Positions 9,744-17,561 of a stretch of 64,000 nt of DNA are shown here, piece by piece. This stretch comes from Roseovarius faecimaris (GTDB lineage Bacteria; Pseudomonadota; Alphaproteobacteria; Rhodobacterales; Rhodobacteraceae): contig NZ_CP034348.1 in NCBI RefSeq assembly GCF_009762325.1, positions 688,501-752,500 on the forward strand, read 5' to 3'. The notes beneath the pieces are model-generated. The model was given only the letters and a program-made list of their open reading frames with translations, searched no databases and had not been told where the DNA came from. Within the stretch, counting starts at the first letter, position 1; every line of letters starts with the position of its first letter. The position numbers and the translations under genes were made by a program.

Positions 9744-10033
9744 GCGGGGTCCGCTGTGTCCGGTATCGCTTTCGGGCGGCCGAAGTGTTGTTTGTGTGCC
9801 AACGATTTCCTCTGCCCGAATCAACTTCGGCCCCGGTTGAGCAGAGATACGCCTGTGGCCGAATTGCGCTTGGATCAGAGGCGTTTTCGGCGCAATATTC
9901 CTCACGCTACACAAGAAATTCATGAAAATCATGACGTTCAGAGTGCCGAGACTGTTTTGTTTTTTGTGTTTCTATTTATAGTCGTATGCAAAAGCGCAAG
10001 CGCTGCAAGCACGGCGCGGGGGAGAAACCACAT
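9744..10033 (+). promoter_or_regulatory. rpsA-ihfB intergenic region with long inverted repeat and likely ihfB promoter
   Basis: No gene is visible. A 9-bp inverted repeat, GGCCGAAGT (9778-9786) and ACTTCGGCC (9824-9832), is separated by 37 bases. Closer to ihfB the DNA becomes T-rich and contains TATAGT (9977-9982), a reasonable -10 element for ihfB transcription. The -35 is not clear. Confidence 0.4.
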
Positions 10034-10315
10034 ATGATCCGATCGGAACTGATCCAGAAAGTCGCCGATGACAATCCGCACCTGTCCTACCGTGATGTAG
10101 AGCGGATCGTGAACACCATTTTCAATGAGATCACCGAGGCCATGGCCCAGGGTAACCGCGTGGAACTGCGCGGTTTCGGGGCGTTTTCGGTGAAGAAGCG
10201 CGATGCGCGCACGGGGCGCAATCCGCGGACGGGTGAATCCGTCCATGTGGAAGAAAAGCACGTCCCGTTCTTCAAGACCGGCAAGCTGCTCCGGGACCGT
10301 CTGAACGGAAAGTAG
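10034..10315 (+). CDS. ihfB: Integration host factor subunit beta
   Basis: A 93-residue HU/IHF-fold DNA-bending protein; as a heterodimer with IhfA it bends specific DNA sites. The core [16 protein letters not shown] and the arm tip NPRTG (intercalating proline) are present. ATG 10034 follows GGGGGAG, and an upstream open extension is rejected because it lacks family similarity. lapA begins four bases after the stop, so they form an operon, probably continuing into trpF. Confidence 0.96.
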   Translation: MIRSELIQKVADDNPHLSYRDVERIVNTIFNEITEAMAQGNRVELRGFGAFSVKKRDARTGRNPRTGESVHVEEKHVPFFKTGKLLRDRLNGK

Positions 10316-10318
10316 GAT

Positions 10319-10669
10319 ATGCGTTACATTCGCTATGCTTCCATCGCCATTTTTGCCGTGGCGTTGATTCTTGTGTCCTTGGCCAACCGCGAGATGGTGT
10401 CGGTCAAGGTGTGGCCGGATGAGCTGGCGGGTATGGCGGCGACGAACCCCAGCTTCGAGCTGCCGCTTTTCATCGTGATCTTCGGCGGCATTCTGGCCGG
10501 ATTGATCATCGGCTTTGTCTGGGAGTGGATCCGCGAGGCGGGTGAACGGGCCGAGGCCGCGCGGCAGGCCCGCGAGATGCAGCGCCTGCGCGCCGAAATC
10601 ACCCGGCTGAAGGGCGAAAAGCACGAGGGCAAGGACGAGGTTCTGGCGCTTCTGGAGCAAGCCAGCTAA
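10319..10669 (+). CDS. lapA: LapA-domain inner-membrane protein
   Basis: A 116-residue protein with two membrane spans (about residues 6-23 and 48-68) and a charged C-terminal coiled-coil-like tail rich in Glu/Arg (EAARQAREMQRLRAEI). This is the lipopolysaccharide-assembly-protein-A (DUF1049) layout. In enterobacteria LapA works with LapB to control LpxC and LPS synthesis; the role in this lineage is inferred. The ihfB-lapA-trpF order is typical of Rhodobacterales. Confidence 0.85.
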   Translation: MRYIRYASIAIFAVALILVSLANREMVSVKVWPDELAGMAATNPSFELPLFIVIFGGILAGLIIGFVWEWIREAGERAEAARQAREMQRLRAEITRLKGEKHEGKDEVLALLEQAS

Positions 10670-10678
10670 ACCCGGCCC

Positions 10679-11326
10679 ATGGCACAGGATATTCGCGTCA
10701 AGATTTGCGGGCTGACCACGCCCGAACAGGTGGTGGCCGCCGCCGAGGCGGGCGCGGCCTATATCGGGCTGAATTTCTTTGCCCGTTCGCCGCGCTATGT
10801 GACGCCCGATCTGGCGCGGGATCTGGCGCTCGCGGCCCCGCCGGGGGTGGCCAAGGTGGCGCTGAGTGTGGATGCCGATGACGCGCTTCTGGATGAGATC
10901 ACCGGCACGGTGCCGCTTGATATGTTGCAGTTGCACGGGTCGGAAACGGTGGAGCGGGTCGAGGAGGTCAAGGCCCGCTATGGCCTGCCGGTGATGAAGG
11001 TGGTGGGCGTTGCCGATGCCGCCGACCTTGCGCAGATTGCCGAATTTGAGGCGGTGGCCGATCAGATCCTCGTGGATGCCAAGCCGCCCAAGGGCGCGGA
11101 CCGCCCCGGCGGCAATGCGCTGGCCTTTGACTGGGCGCTGATTGCCGGACGGGAGTGGGCGAAGCCCTGGATGCTGGCGGGCGGTCTGGTGCCCGGCAAT
11201 GTCGCGGAGGCGATTGCGCACACCGGGGCGCGGCAGGTCGACGTGGCCTCGGGCGTGGAAAGCGCGCCGGGGGTCAAGGATCAGGGCCTGATGCGCGCCT
11301 TTGTCGAGGCGGCCCGGTGCGGGTGA
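10679..11326 (+). CDS. trpF: Phosphoribosylanthranilate isomerase
   Basis: A 215-residue TIM-barrel enzyme of tryptophan synthesis that converts N-(5'-phosphoribosyl)anthranilate to CdRP. The catalytic Cys is in the N-terminal VKICGLT motif (Cys10) and the general acid Asp in [10 protein letters not shown]. It starts 9 bases after lapA. trpB lies 2 kb downstream, separated by three unrelated genes; trpA is elsewhere in the window at 31 kb. The stop overlaps the start of the acetyltransferase gene. Confidence 0.96.
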   Translation: MAQDIRVKICGLTTPEQVVAAAEAGAAYIGLNFFARSPRYVTPDLARDLALAAPPGVAKVALSVDADDALLDEITGTVPLDMLQLHGSETVERVEEVKARYGLPVMKVVGVADAADLAQIAEFEAVADQILVDAKPPKGADRPGGNALAFDWALIAGREWAKPWMLAGGLVPGNVAEAIAHTGARQVDVASGVESAPGVKDQGLMRAFVEAARCG

Positions 11327-11772
11327 AGTTTCGCGCGGCCCGCCGCGAGGATGTGGCGGCGATTGTTGCCCTGTTTTCCGATGATATTCTTGGACATGCG
11401 CGCGAAAACAATGCGGAGCTCGCGCCCTATCTCGAAGCCTTCGAGGCCATCGCGCAGGAGTCGCATAACGAGGTGATTGTCGGTGAAGACGTGCAGGGAA
11501 CGATCATTGCCACCTATCAGCTCACATTCATCTCGGGTCTTTCGCTCGGGGCGTCGCGCCGGGCGCAGATCGAAGGCGTGCGCGTGGCGCGTGAGATGCG
11601 CGGCGAGGGCATTGGTGCAGCGATGCTTCGCGACGCCGAAGACCGGGCGCGTGCGGCAGGGTGCAGCCTGGTGCAGCTGACCATGAACAGCGCACGCGAC
11701 GAGGCCCGCCGGTTCTACGAACGCGAAGGCTTCGTTGCGTCTCATGTGGGCTTCAAGAAACCGCTCGATTGA
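11323..11772 (+). CDS. GNAT-family N-acetyltransferase
   Basis: A 149-residue GNAT protein. The acetyl-CoA-binding motif A is seen as [15 protein letters not shown], followed by the motif B region [11 protein letters not shown] chose GTG 11323 because it overlaps the trpF stop (GTGA), a usual sign of translational coupling; an in-frame GTG at 11317 is also possible. The substrate is unknown; this type is often annotated as acting on amino acids or small amines. Confidence 0.85.
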   Translation: MKFRAARREDVAAIVALFSDDILGHARENNAELAPYLEAFEAIAQESHNEVIVGEDVQGTIIATYQLTFISGLSLGASRRAQIEGVRVAREMRGEGIGAAMLRDAEDRARAAGCSLVQLTMNSARDEARRFYEREGFVASHVGFKKPLD

Positions 11773-11828
11773 CAGCGGGGCCTTCCGGGCCGCAGATTTG
11801 CAGGACAGCCAAAGGGAGGGCCGCTTGG

Positions 11829-12449
11829 ATGGAAACGGAAGACCTCAATGATGTCTACGGCGCGAAGACGCCGGAGGAATCGCGCGCCGTTTATGACAAG
11901 TGGTCAGCGAGCTATGACGCGGACACGATTGCGAACGGATACCGGCTGCCGTTTCTGGCAGCGGGGATGCTGGCCAGTTTCCTTGGGCGTAGCCACGGGC
12001 CGATCCTCGATGCGGGCTGCGGCACGGGATTGGTGGGCGAGAGCCTGATGCTGATGGGCTATCACCACATCACCGGTTGCGATTTGTCGCCCGAGATGGT
12101 CGCGCGCGCCGAAAAGACCGGCGCCTATGCCGGGTTCGAGCTGGCGGATATGGGGGCGGGCCTGCCCTTTGTTGATGACCATTTCGCGGGCTTCGTCTGT
12201 GTCGGCTCTTTCGGGCCGGGCCATGCGCCGCCCTCGACGCTGACCCATCTGGCGCGGGTGTTGCGACCCGGCGGTGTGGGCGTCTTCAACCTGCTGGAGG
12301 CGACCTATGAGGAGCAGGGCTTTCCGCCAGTGATGGAGGCGCTGGAGGGAACATCCTGGGAGGTGGTCCATACCTCGCCCCCCTTCCTGCCCTTCCTTCT
12401 GTCCGAACCTGATCTGTGGTCTCGCGCCTATGTGGTGCGCGCCCTCTGA
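11829..12449 (+). CDS. Class I SAM-dependent methyltransferase (METTL27-like)
   Basis: A 206-residue methyltransferase. The N-terminal VYDKWSASYDADT motif, the SAM-binding motif ILDAGCGTGLVGESL and the later LRPGGVGVFN are characteristic of a small clade related to human METTL27 (WBSCR27). The substrate is unknown. ATG 11829 is preceded by AAAGGGAGGG. The gene is co-oriented with trpF and the acetyltransferase. Confidence 0.82.
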   Translation: METEDLNDVYGAKTPEESRAVYDKWSASYDADTIANGYRLPFLAAGMLASFLGRSHGPILDAGCGTGLVGESLMLMGYHHITGCDLSPEMVARAEKTGAYAGFELADMGAGLPFVDDHFAGFVCVGSFGPGHAPPSTLTHLARVLRPGGVGVFNLLEATYEEQGFPPVMEALEGTSWEVVHTSPPFLPFLLSEPDLWSRAYVVRAL

Positions 12450-12515
12450 GCACGGCTCTGGCCAAGACGCGCGTTTTCGCTACACTCGAGCTATTCATTT
12501 TTGAAGGAGTGATAG

Positions 12516-13256
12516 ATGCGTAAGGCGTTTGCATTGGCCGCGGTGGCGGCGATGAGCTTGCCCGGCGTGGCGAAGGCCGATGGGTTCAAGGCGACGGATA
12601 ACTGCCTGCAGGTGCTGCAGGGCATCACCGATGTGGACCGGGTTCTGCTGGGGGCCTGGATCATGGGGTATCTCGACAACACCAACAATCAGGCCAGCCT
12701 GGTGCGGATGGACAATGCCATGACCGTGCTCAGCAACCTGGGGCAGGTCTGTGCCAAGAACCCGCAGGCGACGATCCTCGATGTGGTGCAGGCGAACCAG
12801 AAAAACACCGCCGACACGCCCGGCACGAAGGCCCATGCCGAGGCGTTCCTGCGTCAGTTTCTTGTGCCCTATGCCAACCGCGTGGCGCTGACCGGGATGC
12901 TGCGCCCGACCGAGGCCGAGATCCGCGCGGTCTATGCCGAGCCGTTGGCAGGCAAGCTGGTGGCGATGTATAACGAGATGTATCAGCCGGGTGTCTCCAT
13001 CGGTCCCAAACAGGACCAGACCGAGGTCATCCTGTGGCGGGGCACGACAGGCAGCCTGCGGGACGGTGCCCCGGTGCTGAAGGACTTTCCCGGTGGCTAT
13101 GGGGATGTGCGCCCCTATTTGCAGGGCAATTACCCGATTGTGCGCTTCAAGTTCGTCGAGCCGGGGAAAACGATGGGCATGGCCTTTGACGGGCTGATCT
13201 TCATCAATGACCGCTGGGTGCTGATGCCGAAACCCTGGCGTGCGCTGGGCAACTGA
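12516..13256 (+). CDS. Secreted protein of unknown function
   Basis: A 246-residue protein with a clear Sec signal peptide (residues 1-22, ending PGVAKADG). After it comes a segment, [26 protein letters not shown], that looks like the HdeA/YehP-type small alpha-helical fold with two cysteines (Cys29 and one about 46 residues later). The remainder has no feature I recognise. GAAGGAG lies well placed before ATG 12516. It stands between the methyltransferase and trpB genes. Periplasmic location is the only firm inference. Confidence 0.7.
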   Translation: MRKAFALAAVAAMSLPGVAKADGFKATDNCLQVLQGITDVDRVLLGAWIMGYLDNTNNQASLVRMDNAMTVLSNLGQVCAKNPQATILDVVQANQKNTADTPGTKAHAEAFLRQFLVPYANRVALTGMLRPTEAEIRAVYAEPLAGKLVAMYNEMYQPGVSIGPKQDQTEVILWRGTTGSLRDGAPVLKDFPGGYGDVRPYLQGNYPIVRFKFVEPGKTMGMAFDGLIFINDRWVLMPKPWRALGN

Positions 13257-13329
13257 CGCCGCTTTTCGCTGGAAAATACTGTCGGCGTCCCATATTCATC
13301 CGCAGGACCCAAAGGATAGGCGATGTGCG

Positions 13330-14559
<1,230 letters not shown>

Positions 14560-14590
14560 CCCTCAGCCCATAAACCTGGGTTTAAATCAG

Positions 14591-14624
14591 GGGGTCGATG
14601 CAGATGCAGCGGCCCCTTTGTCTT
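14591..14624 (+). terminator. Probable terminator of trpB
   Basis: GGGGTCG (14591-14597) pairs with CGGCCCC (14610-14616), one T-G wobble included, across a 12-base loop made of ATGCAG twice. It is followed by TTTGTCTT and sits 32 bases after the trpB stop. Confidence 0.55.
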
Positions 14625-14795
14625 GCAAGGCCGCCTGAAATTATTGTTTGTTATCAAGGGTTGCCCGTCAGTTTTGGTTTATGAGCCCGAAAATAAGCCA
14701 CATGCCAATAGAGAGAGTTGCCTTCCTCCCCTCTGATCGATCCCAGCATTCGGCACGGGCTGGTGCGATATCGGTAAAGATGGAAAGGGACCTCG

Positions 14796-15497
14796 ATGAA
14801 AAAGATATTATGGCTTTCGGGCATCGCCGCGCTGATGGGGCATGCCGCCCCCGCCGCACTGCTGACCGACATGATGCCGCAAGCGCCAGAGCGCGTGGTG
14901 CTGGCGTCGTCGCATTCGGACCATGAAAATGGCGGGCATTCTCACAGCTCGGATGATGACGGAACCCCTGATCAGGGATCGGGTGATGTCGGCGCTGATG
15001 GCAGCCCCGACGACAACAGCCCCGACGACAACAGCCCCGATGACAACAGCCCCGATGACGACGGGCCTGACGATCACGGGCATGACGACGATGACGGCCC
15101 GGACGATCACGGGGAAGATGACGGCCCGGACGATCACGGAGACGACGATGGCCCGGACGATCATGGCCATGACAACAGTGGTCCCAGCGGGAACAGCGGT
15201 TCCGGAAGCAACAGCGGATCGGGTGGCAATAGCGGATCGGGCGGCAACAGCGGCTCGGGCGGCAATAGCGGCTCCGGTGGCGACGACGGCGGTAACAGCG
15301 GTTCGGGTGGCGATGATGGCGGCTCAGGCGGCGATGATGGCGGCTCGGGTGGTAACAGCGGCTCTGGCGGCGGCGATGATGGCGGCTCCGGCGGCGACGA
15401 TGGTGGCTCGGGTGGCAACAGTGGCTCCGGTGGGTCCGGCGGCTCCGGCGGGTCCGGAGGTTCGGGCGGCGATGATGGCGGCGGCGGTGACGACTGA
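14796..15497 (+). CDS. Secreted low-complexity Asp/Gly/Ser repeat protein
   Basis: A 233-residue protein. Residues 1-21 form a signal peptide, then a short His/Ser/Asp-rich stretch, then two repeat zones. The first has three SPDDN units followed by DGPDDHG units that combine Asp with His. The second, about 100 residues long, is built of NSGSGG, GGDDGGSGG and GGSGGSGG units. The product is extremely acidic, with no cysteine or hydrophobic core after the signal peptide. Asp/His-rich secreted tracts can bind metal ions or calcium; that is inference. The downstream PepSY protein ends in the same repeat type, so the two probably work together. Confidence 0.75.
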   Translation: MKKILWLSGIAALMGHAAPAALLTDMMPQAPERVVLASSHSDHENGGHSHSSDDDGTPDQGSGDVGADGSPDDNSPDDNSPDDNSPDDDGPDDHGHDDDDGPDDHGEDDGPDDHGDDDGPDDHGHDNSGPSGNSGSGSNSGSGGNSGSGGNSGSGGNSGSGGDDGGNSGSGGDDGGSGGDDGGSGGNSGSGGGDDGGSGGDDGGSGGNSGSGGSGGSGGSGGSGGDDGGGGDD

Positions 15498-15524
15498 CAC
15501 CGCTCACCGCAGATTGAGGCAGGA

Positions 15525-15558
15525 GGCAGGTCCGGAACGCTGGCGTTCCGGACTTGCC
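15525..15558 (+). terminator. Long hairpin between the two repeat-protein genes
   Basis: Arms 15525-15540 and 15543-15558 pair over 16 positions with one G-U wobble; the apex leaves only a two-base loop. There is no clean T-run after it (GCAGTTATT). It starts 27 bases after one stop and ends 17 bases before the next start, so it may act as a leaky terminator, mRNA stabiliser or attenuator. Confidence 0.5.
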
Positions 15559-15575
15559 GCAGTTATTCAGGACAG

Positions 15576-16148
15576 ATGAGACGCAGCCTTGTCATACTTG
15601 CCCTAGTGTTTGCTCTGCCATGCGGCGGGGCGCTGGCGGAGTCTTTCGAGCAGCAGGTTATCCGGCAGCTCCGCAACCAGGGGTATTCGAAGATTGAGTC
15701 GACACGGACCCTTCTTGGCCGGGTGAAGATCACGTCGCGCAAGGGCAAGATCCGCCGTGAAACCGTCCTCAATCCCCGGACGGGTGCGATTCTGCACGAT
15801 CTCGCCGTGCGCGGATCGGGGCAGGCGAATGGCATCGGCATCTTTGGAACGCGCATCTGGTCGCCTTCTGGCCAACGTGGTGATGATAACGACCGCGATG
15901 ATGATGACCGCGATGACCGGGACGATGATGATCGCGAAGATCGTGATGATCGCGACCGCGACGACAATAGTGGCCGTGGAAGTGGCGACGACAGTGGTGG
16001 CGACGATAGCGGCGGTGACGATAGCGGCGGCAACAGCGGTCCGGGCGGCGATGACGGCGGCGATGACGGCGGTAACAGCGGTTCGGGTGGGAACAGCGGT
16101 TCGGGCGGATCGGGTGGCTCCGGTGGATCGGGCGGCGGTGACGATTGA
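15576..16148 (+). CDS. Secreted PepSY-like domain protein with Asp-rich and Gly/Ser repeat tail
   Basis: A 190-residue protein. After a signal peptide (about residues 1-21), residues 23-78 form a single PepSY-like domain: QQVIRQLRNQGY, then LLGRVKITSRKG and NPRTGAILHDL. Residues 100-135 are an Asp/Arg-rich tract (DDDDRDDRDDDD type). The C-terminus is the same Gly/Ser/Asp repeat (GGNSGSGG, GGSGGSGG) as in the preceding gene. PepSY domains are known as protease propeptide inhibitors and periplasmic modules. The RDD tract alternates charge, unlike the upstream partner. The membrane-bound LuxR-type gene follows after 49 bases. Confidence 0.75.
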   Translation: MRRSLVILALVFALPCGGALAESFEQQVIRQLRNQGYSKIESTRTLLGRVKITSRKGKIRRETVLNPRTGAILHDLAVRGSGQANGIGIFGTRIWSPSGQRGDDNDRDDDDRDDRDDDDREDRDDRDRDDNSGRGSGDDSGGDDSGGDDSGGNSGPGGDDGGDDGGNSGSGGNSGSGGSGGSGGSGGGDD

Positions 16149-16197
16149 TGCGTGGGTCTGCGGCGAGTGACAGGCCAGATGTGAATGGCGGTTCCAG

Positions 16198-16725
16198 GTG
16201 AACGGCCGGGTCACCGTCATAATGCTGATTGCCTTCCAGGCGATTTGCGCGGTGTTCTTCCTGTTCAACATCCTGTCGTCCTGGCTGAACCTCCCTGTGG
16301 TTCTGTCGAACTGGCAGGTCATAGAAATCATCGAGATTTGCGCGGCGCTCGGCCTGCTGGTGGGGGTCGGTGTCACGGCGCGGCTTCTGGTGCTCTCAAT
16401 CCGGGCGCGGCGGGTGGCAGAGGACAACCTGCGGCTTGCCTCGGGGGCCTTCATGACCGTGCTGAACGAGCGGTTTGATGATTGGGGCCTCACCCCGGCT
16501 GAGCGCGACGTGGCCTTGTTCACGGTCAAGGGGGCGACGCTGTCCGATATCGCGGTGATGCGCAACACCTCCGAAGGCACCGTCAAGGCGCAGAGCACGG
16601 CCATCTACCGCAAGGCCGGTGTCAACAGCCGGGCGCAGTTGCTCAGCCTGTTCATTGACGACCTGATGGGAGACGCCCTGCCAGGGGTGGTCGATGCGGT
16701 GGAGCCACTCGACAAGGCCGGGTGA
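16198..16725 (+). CDS. Membrane-anchored LuxR-type HTH regulator
   Basis: A 175-residue protein with two predicted membrane helices (about residues 5-27 and 41-63) and a cytoplasmic C-terminal LuxR/FixJ-type helix-turn-helix (about 97-155: LTPAERDVALFTVKG, then SDIAVMRNTSEGTVKAQSTAIYRKAGV). It has no receiver or autoinducer domain, so the sensing part must be the membrane hairpin or its short periplasmic loop. The start is GTG 16198 after a GGTTCCAGG stretch. Co-orientation with the two secreted repeat proteins suggests that it controls, or senses, them. Confidence 0.78.
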   Translation: MNGRVTVIMLIAFQAICAVFFLFNILSSWLNLPVVLSNWQVIEIIEICAALGLLVGVGVTARLLVLSIRARRVAEDNLRLASGAFMTVLNERFDDWGLTPAERDVALFTVKGATLSDIAVMRNTSEGTVKAQSTAIYRKAGVNSRAQLLSLFIDDLMGDALPGVVDAVEPLDKAG

Positions 16726-16791
16726 AATTATTACGCGATCATGGGGATGAGGGGGCGTTTCAGTGCCGTTTTGCTGCGGCCGCTTTTTCAT

Positions 16792-16823
16792 TTATTGCGC
16801 AAGGGCGCAATAATGTTGCGCAA
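16792..16823. repeat. Hairpin plus repeated TTGCGCAA palindromes
   Basis: TTATTGCGC (16792-16800) and GCGCAATAA (16805-16813) form a perfect 9-bp stem with loop AAGG. It is followed at once by the self-complementary TTGCGCAA (16816-16823). Three TTGCGC cores within 30 bases suggest an operator or processed RNA hairpin. It lies after the LuxR-type gene and 170 bases before the tRNA-like array. Confidence 0.5.
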
Positions 16824-16994
16824 AGATCACGAGCATTTTGAGCAGGTAATAAACCATATAGGCCGACTCGGCGTGTTAGCGGTATCACCTGCTTCCCGAT
16901 CACGCGGATCGGACCCTAGCGGAAGGCGCTCTTGTGCTTCCTCCGGTGCGGGCGGCGCTGCCAGCCCCGTATGCCAGGGCCGTGATGTGCGGGG

Positions 16995-17067
16995 ATGCTT
17001 GTAGCTCAGGTGGAAGAGCAACAGATTCAGGGTCTGTGGGTCGAGGGTTCGAGTCCCTCCATAGCAA
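16995..17067 (+). ncRNA. tRNA-like element 1 (anticodon loop reads CAG)
   Basis: The core is tRNA-like: U8-A9, D-stem GCTC/GAGC, a perfect anticodon stem ACAGA/TCTGT with loop TTCAGGG, a 5-base variable region, and a T-stem GAGGG/CCCTC with loop TTCGAGT. The acceptor stem is defective; six pairs form only if U68 is bulged. A CAG anticodon means leucine, yet the long variable arm of a class II tRNA is missing and CCA is not encoded. It abuts element 2 with no spacer. A working tRNA is unlikely; a tRNA mimic or relic fits better. Confidence 0.65.
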
Positions 17068-17141
17068 CGCAATGTAGCTCAGTTGGATAGAGCGAACGAC
17101 TGCTAATCGTTTTGGCGCAGGTTCGAATCCTGCCTTTGCAC
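17068..17141 (+). ncRNA. tRNA-like element 2 (anticodon loop reads GCU)
   Basis: D-stem GCTC/GAGC, a perfect anticodon stem AACGA/TCGTT with loop CTGCTAA (anticodon GCU), a 5-base variable region, and a perfect T-stem GCAGG/CCTGC with loop TTCGAAT. The acceptor has five pairs plus a T-T mismatch at 6:67 and an unpaired first base. A GCU anticodon means serine, but the long variable arm is absent; a proper tRNA-Ser(GCU) with such an arm exists at 37502. It begins directly after element 1. Confidence 0.65.
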
Positions 17142-17200
17142 GGGTAAAGGCGCGTGAGCGTCTGGGGTTCGACTCCCCAAAGCCGCTTAACACGGCTCCA
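17142..17200 (+). ncRNA. tRNA-like element 3 (rearranged or truncated)
   Basis: This piece has a small hairpin GGCGC-GTGA-GCGTC, then a perfect T-arm (TGGGG, loop TTCGACT, CCCCA), then a 5-bp stem AGCCG/CGGCT with a 7-base loop CTTAACA, and CCA at 17198-17200. There is no D-arm or anticodon arm in normal order. The last hairpin has anticodon-arm dimensions but follows the T-arm, a permuted order, so it could equally be a simple terminator-like hairpin. Confidence 0.45.
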
Positions 17201-17561
17201 AATCCAGGGGTCCGGGGTTGCCTCAGCAGGGGCAGGCCCGCGTCCGACCCACCTTCGGGAGGAGAGGACAACGCCCTGCCGCTGCTCTGGTCCTGCGCCG
17301 GAGCGGGGGATGACGGTTTCGCCGTGTTCCGGCCCGCGAGGCCGCCTGTAAGGGCGGATGAGCGCGCCGGGGCACCGCGCCCCTCTCGCCCCTTTCCCGT
17401 GCCGGATCATGGCGCGGGGCGGCCTCGGGCCTCACTTCACTGCCTTTGGGGACAAGGGCATTCACACCTGCCAGCCATGATGGCTGCAACCCGTAAATGA
17501 CACGAGAAAGGAGCTCGCCTTGCGACGACGACGATAGGACGAGACGAAAAGGAGACGAAAG
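17201..17561 (+). promoter_or_regulatory. Leader region of the slipin gene
   Basis: No gene is visible on either strand. The segment after 17472 contains a perfect 7-1-7 palindrome, CAGCCATGATGGCTG (17472-17486), about 75 bases before the slipin start; it could be an operator. I looked for a sigma-54 promoter (TGGCAC-N5-TTGC), as RNA-repair operons are often sigma-54 controlled, and did not find a convincing one. Confidence 0.4.

Noticed and set aside
15180-15480. Regular repeats that could look like a CRISPR array
   Set aside because: The period is codon-based (Gly/Ser/Asp units of 6-9 residues), the frame is open with a signal peptide, and there are no unique spacers.
16995-17141. Calling the two elements ordinary tRNA-Leu and tRNA-Ser genes
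   Set aside because: Acceptor stems are defective, CCA is not encoded, and the long variable arms needed for Leu and Ser tRNAs are absent.
17027-17410. Long open frames on the minus strand over 16.9-17.4 kb
   Set aside because: They are antisense to the tRNA-like elements; peptides such as RDSNPRPTDPESVALPP are the classical false translation of tRNA genes.
17201-17561. Sigma-54 promoter in front of the slipin gene
   Set aside because: No sequence matches TGGCAC-N5-TTGC with correct spacing.
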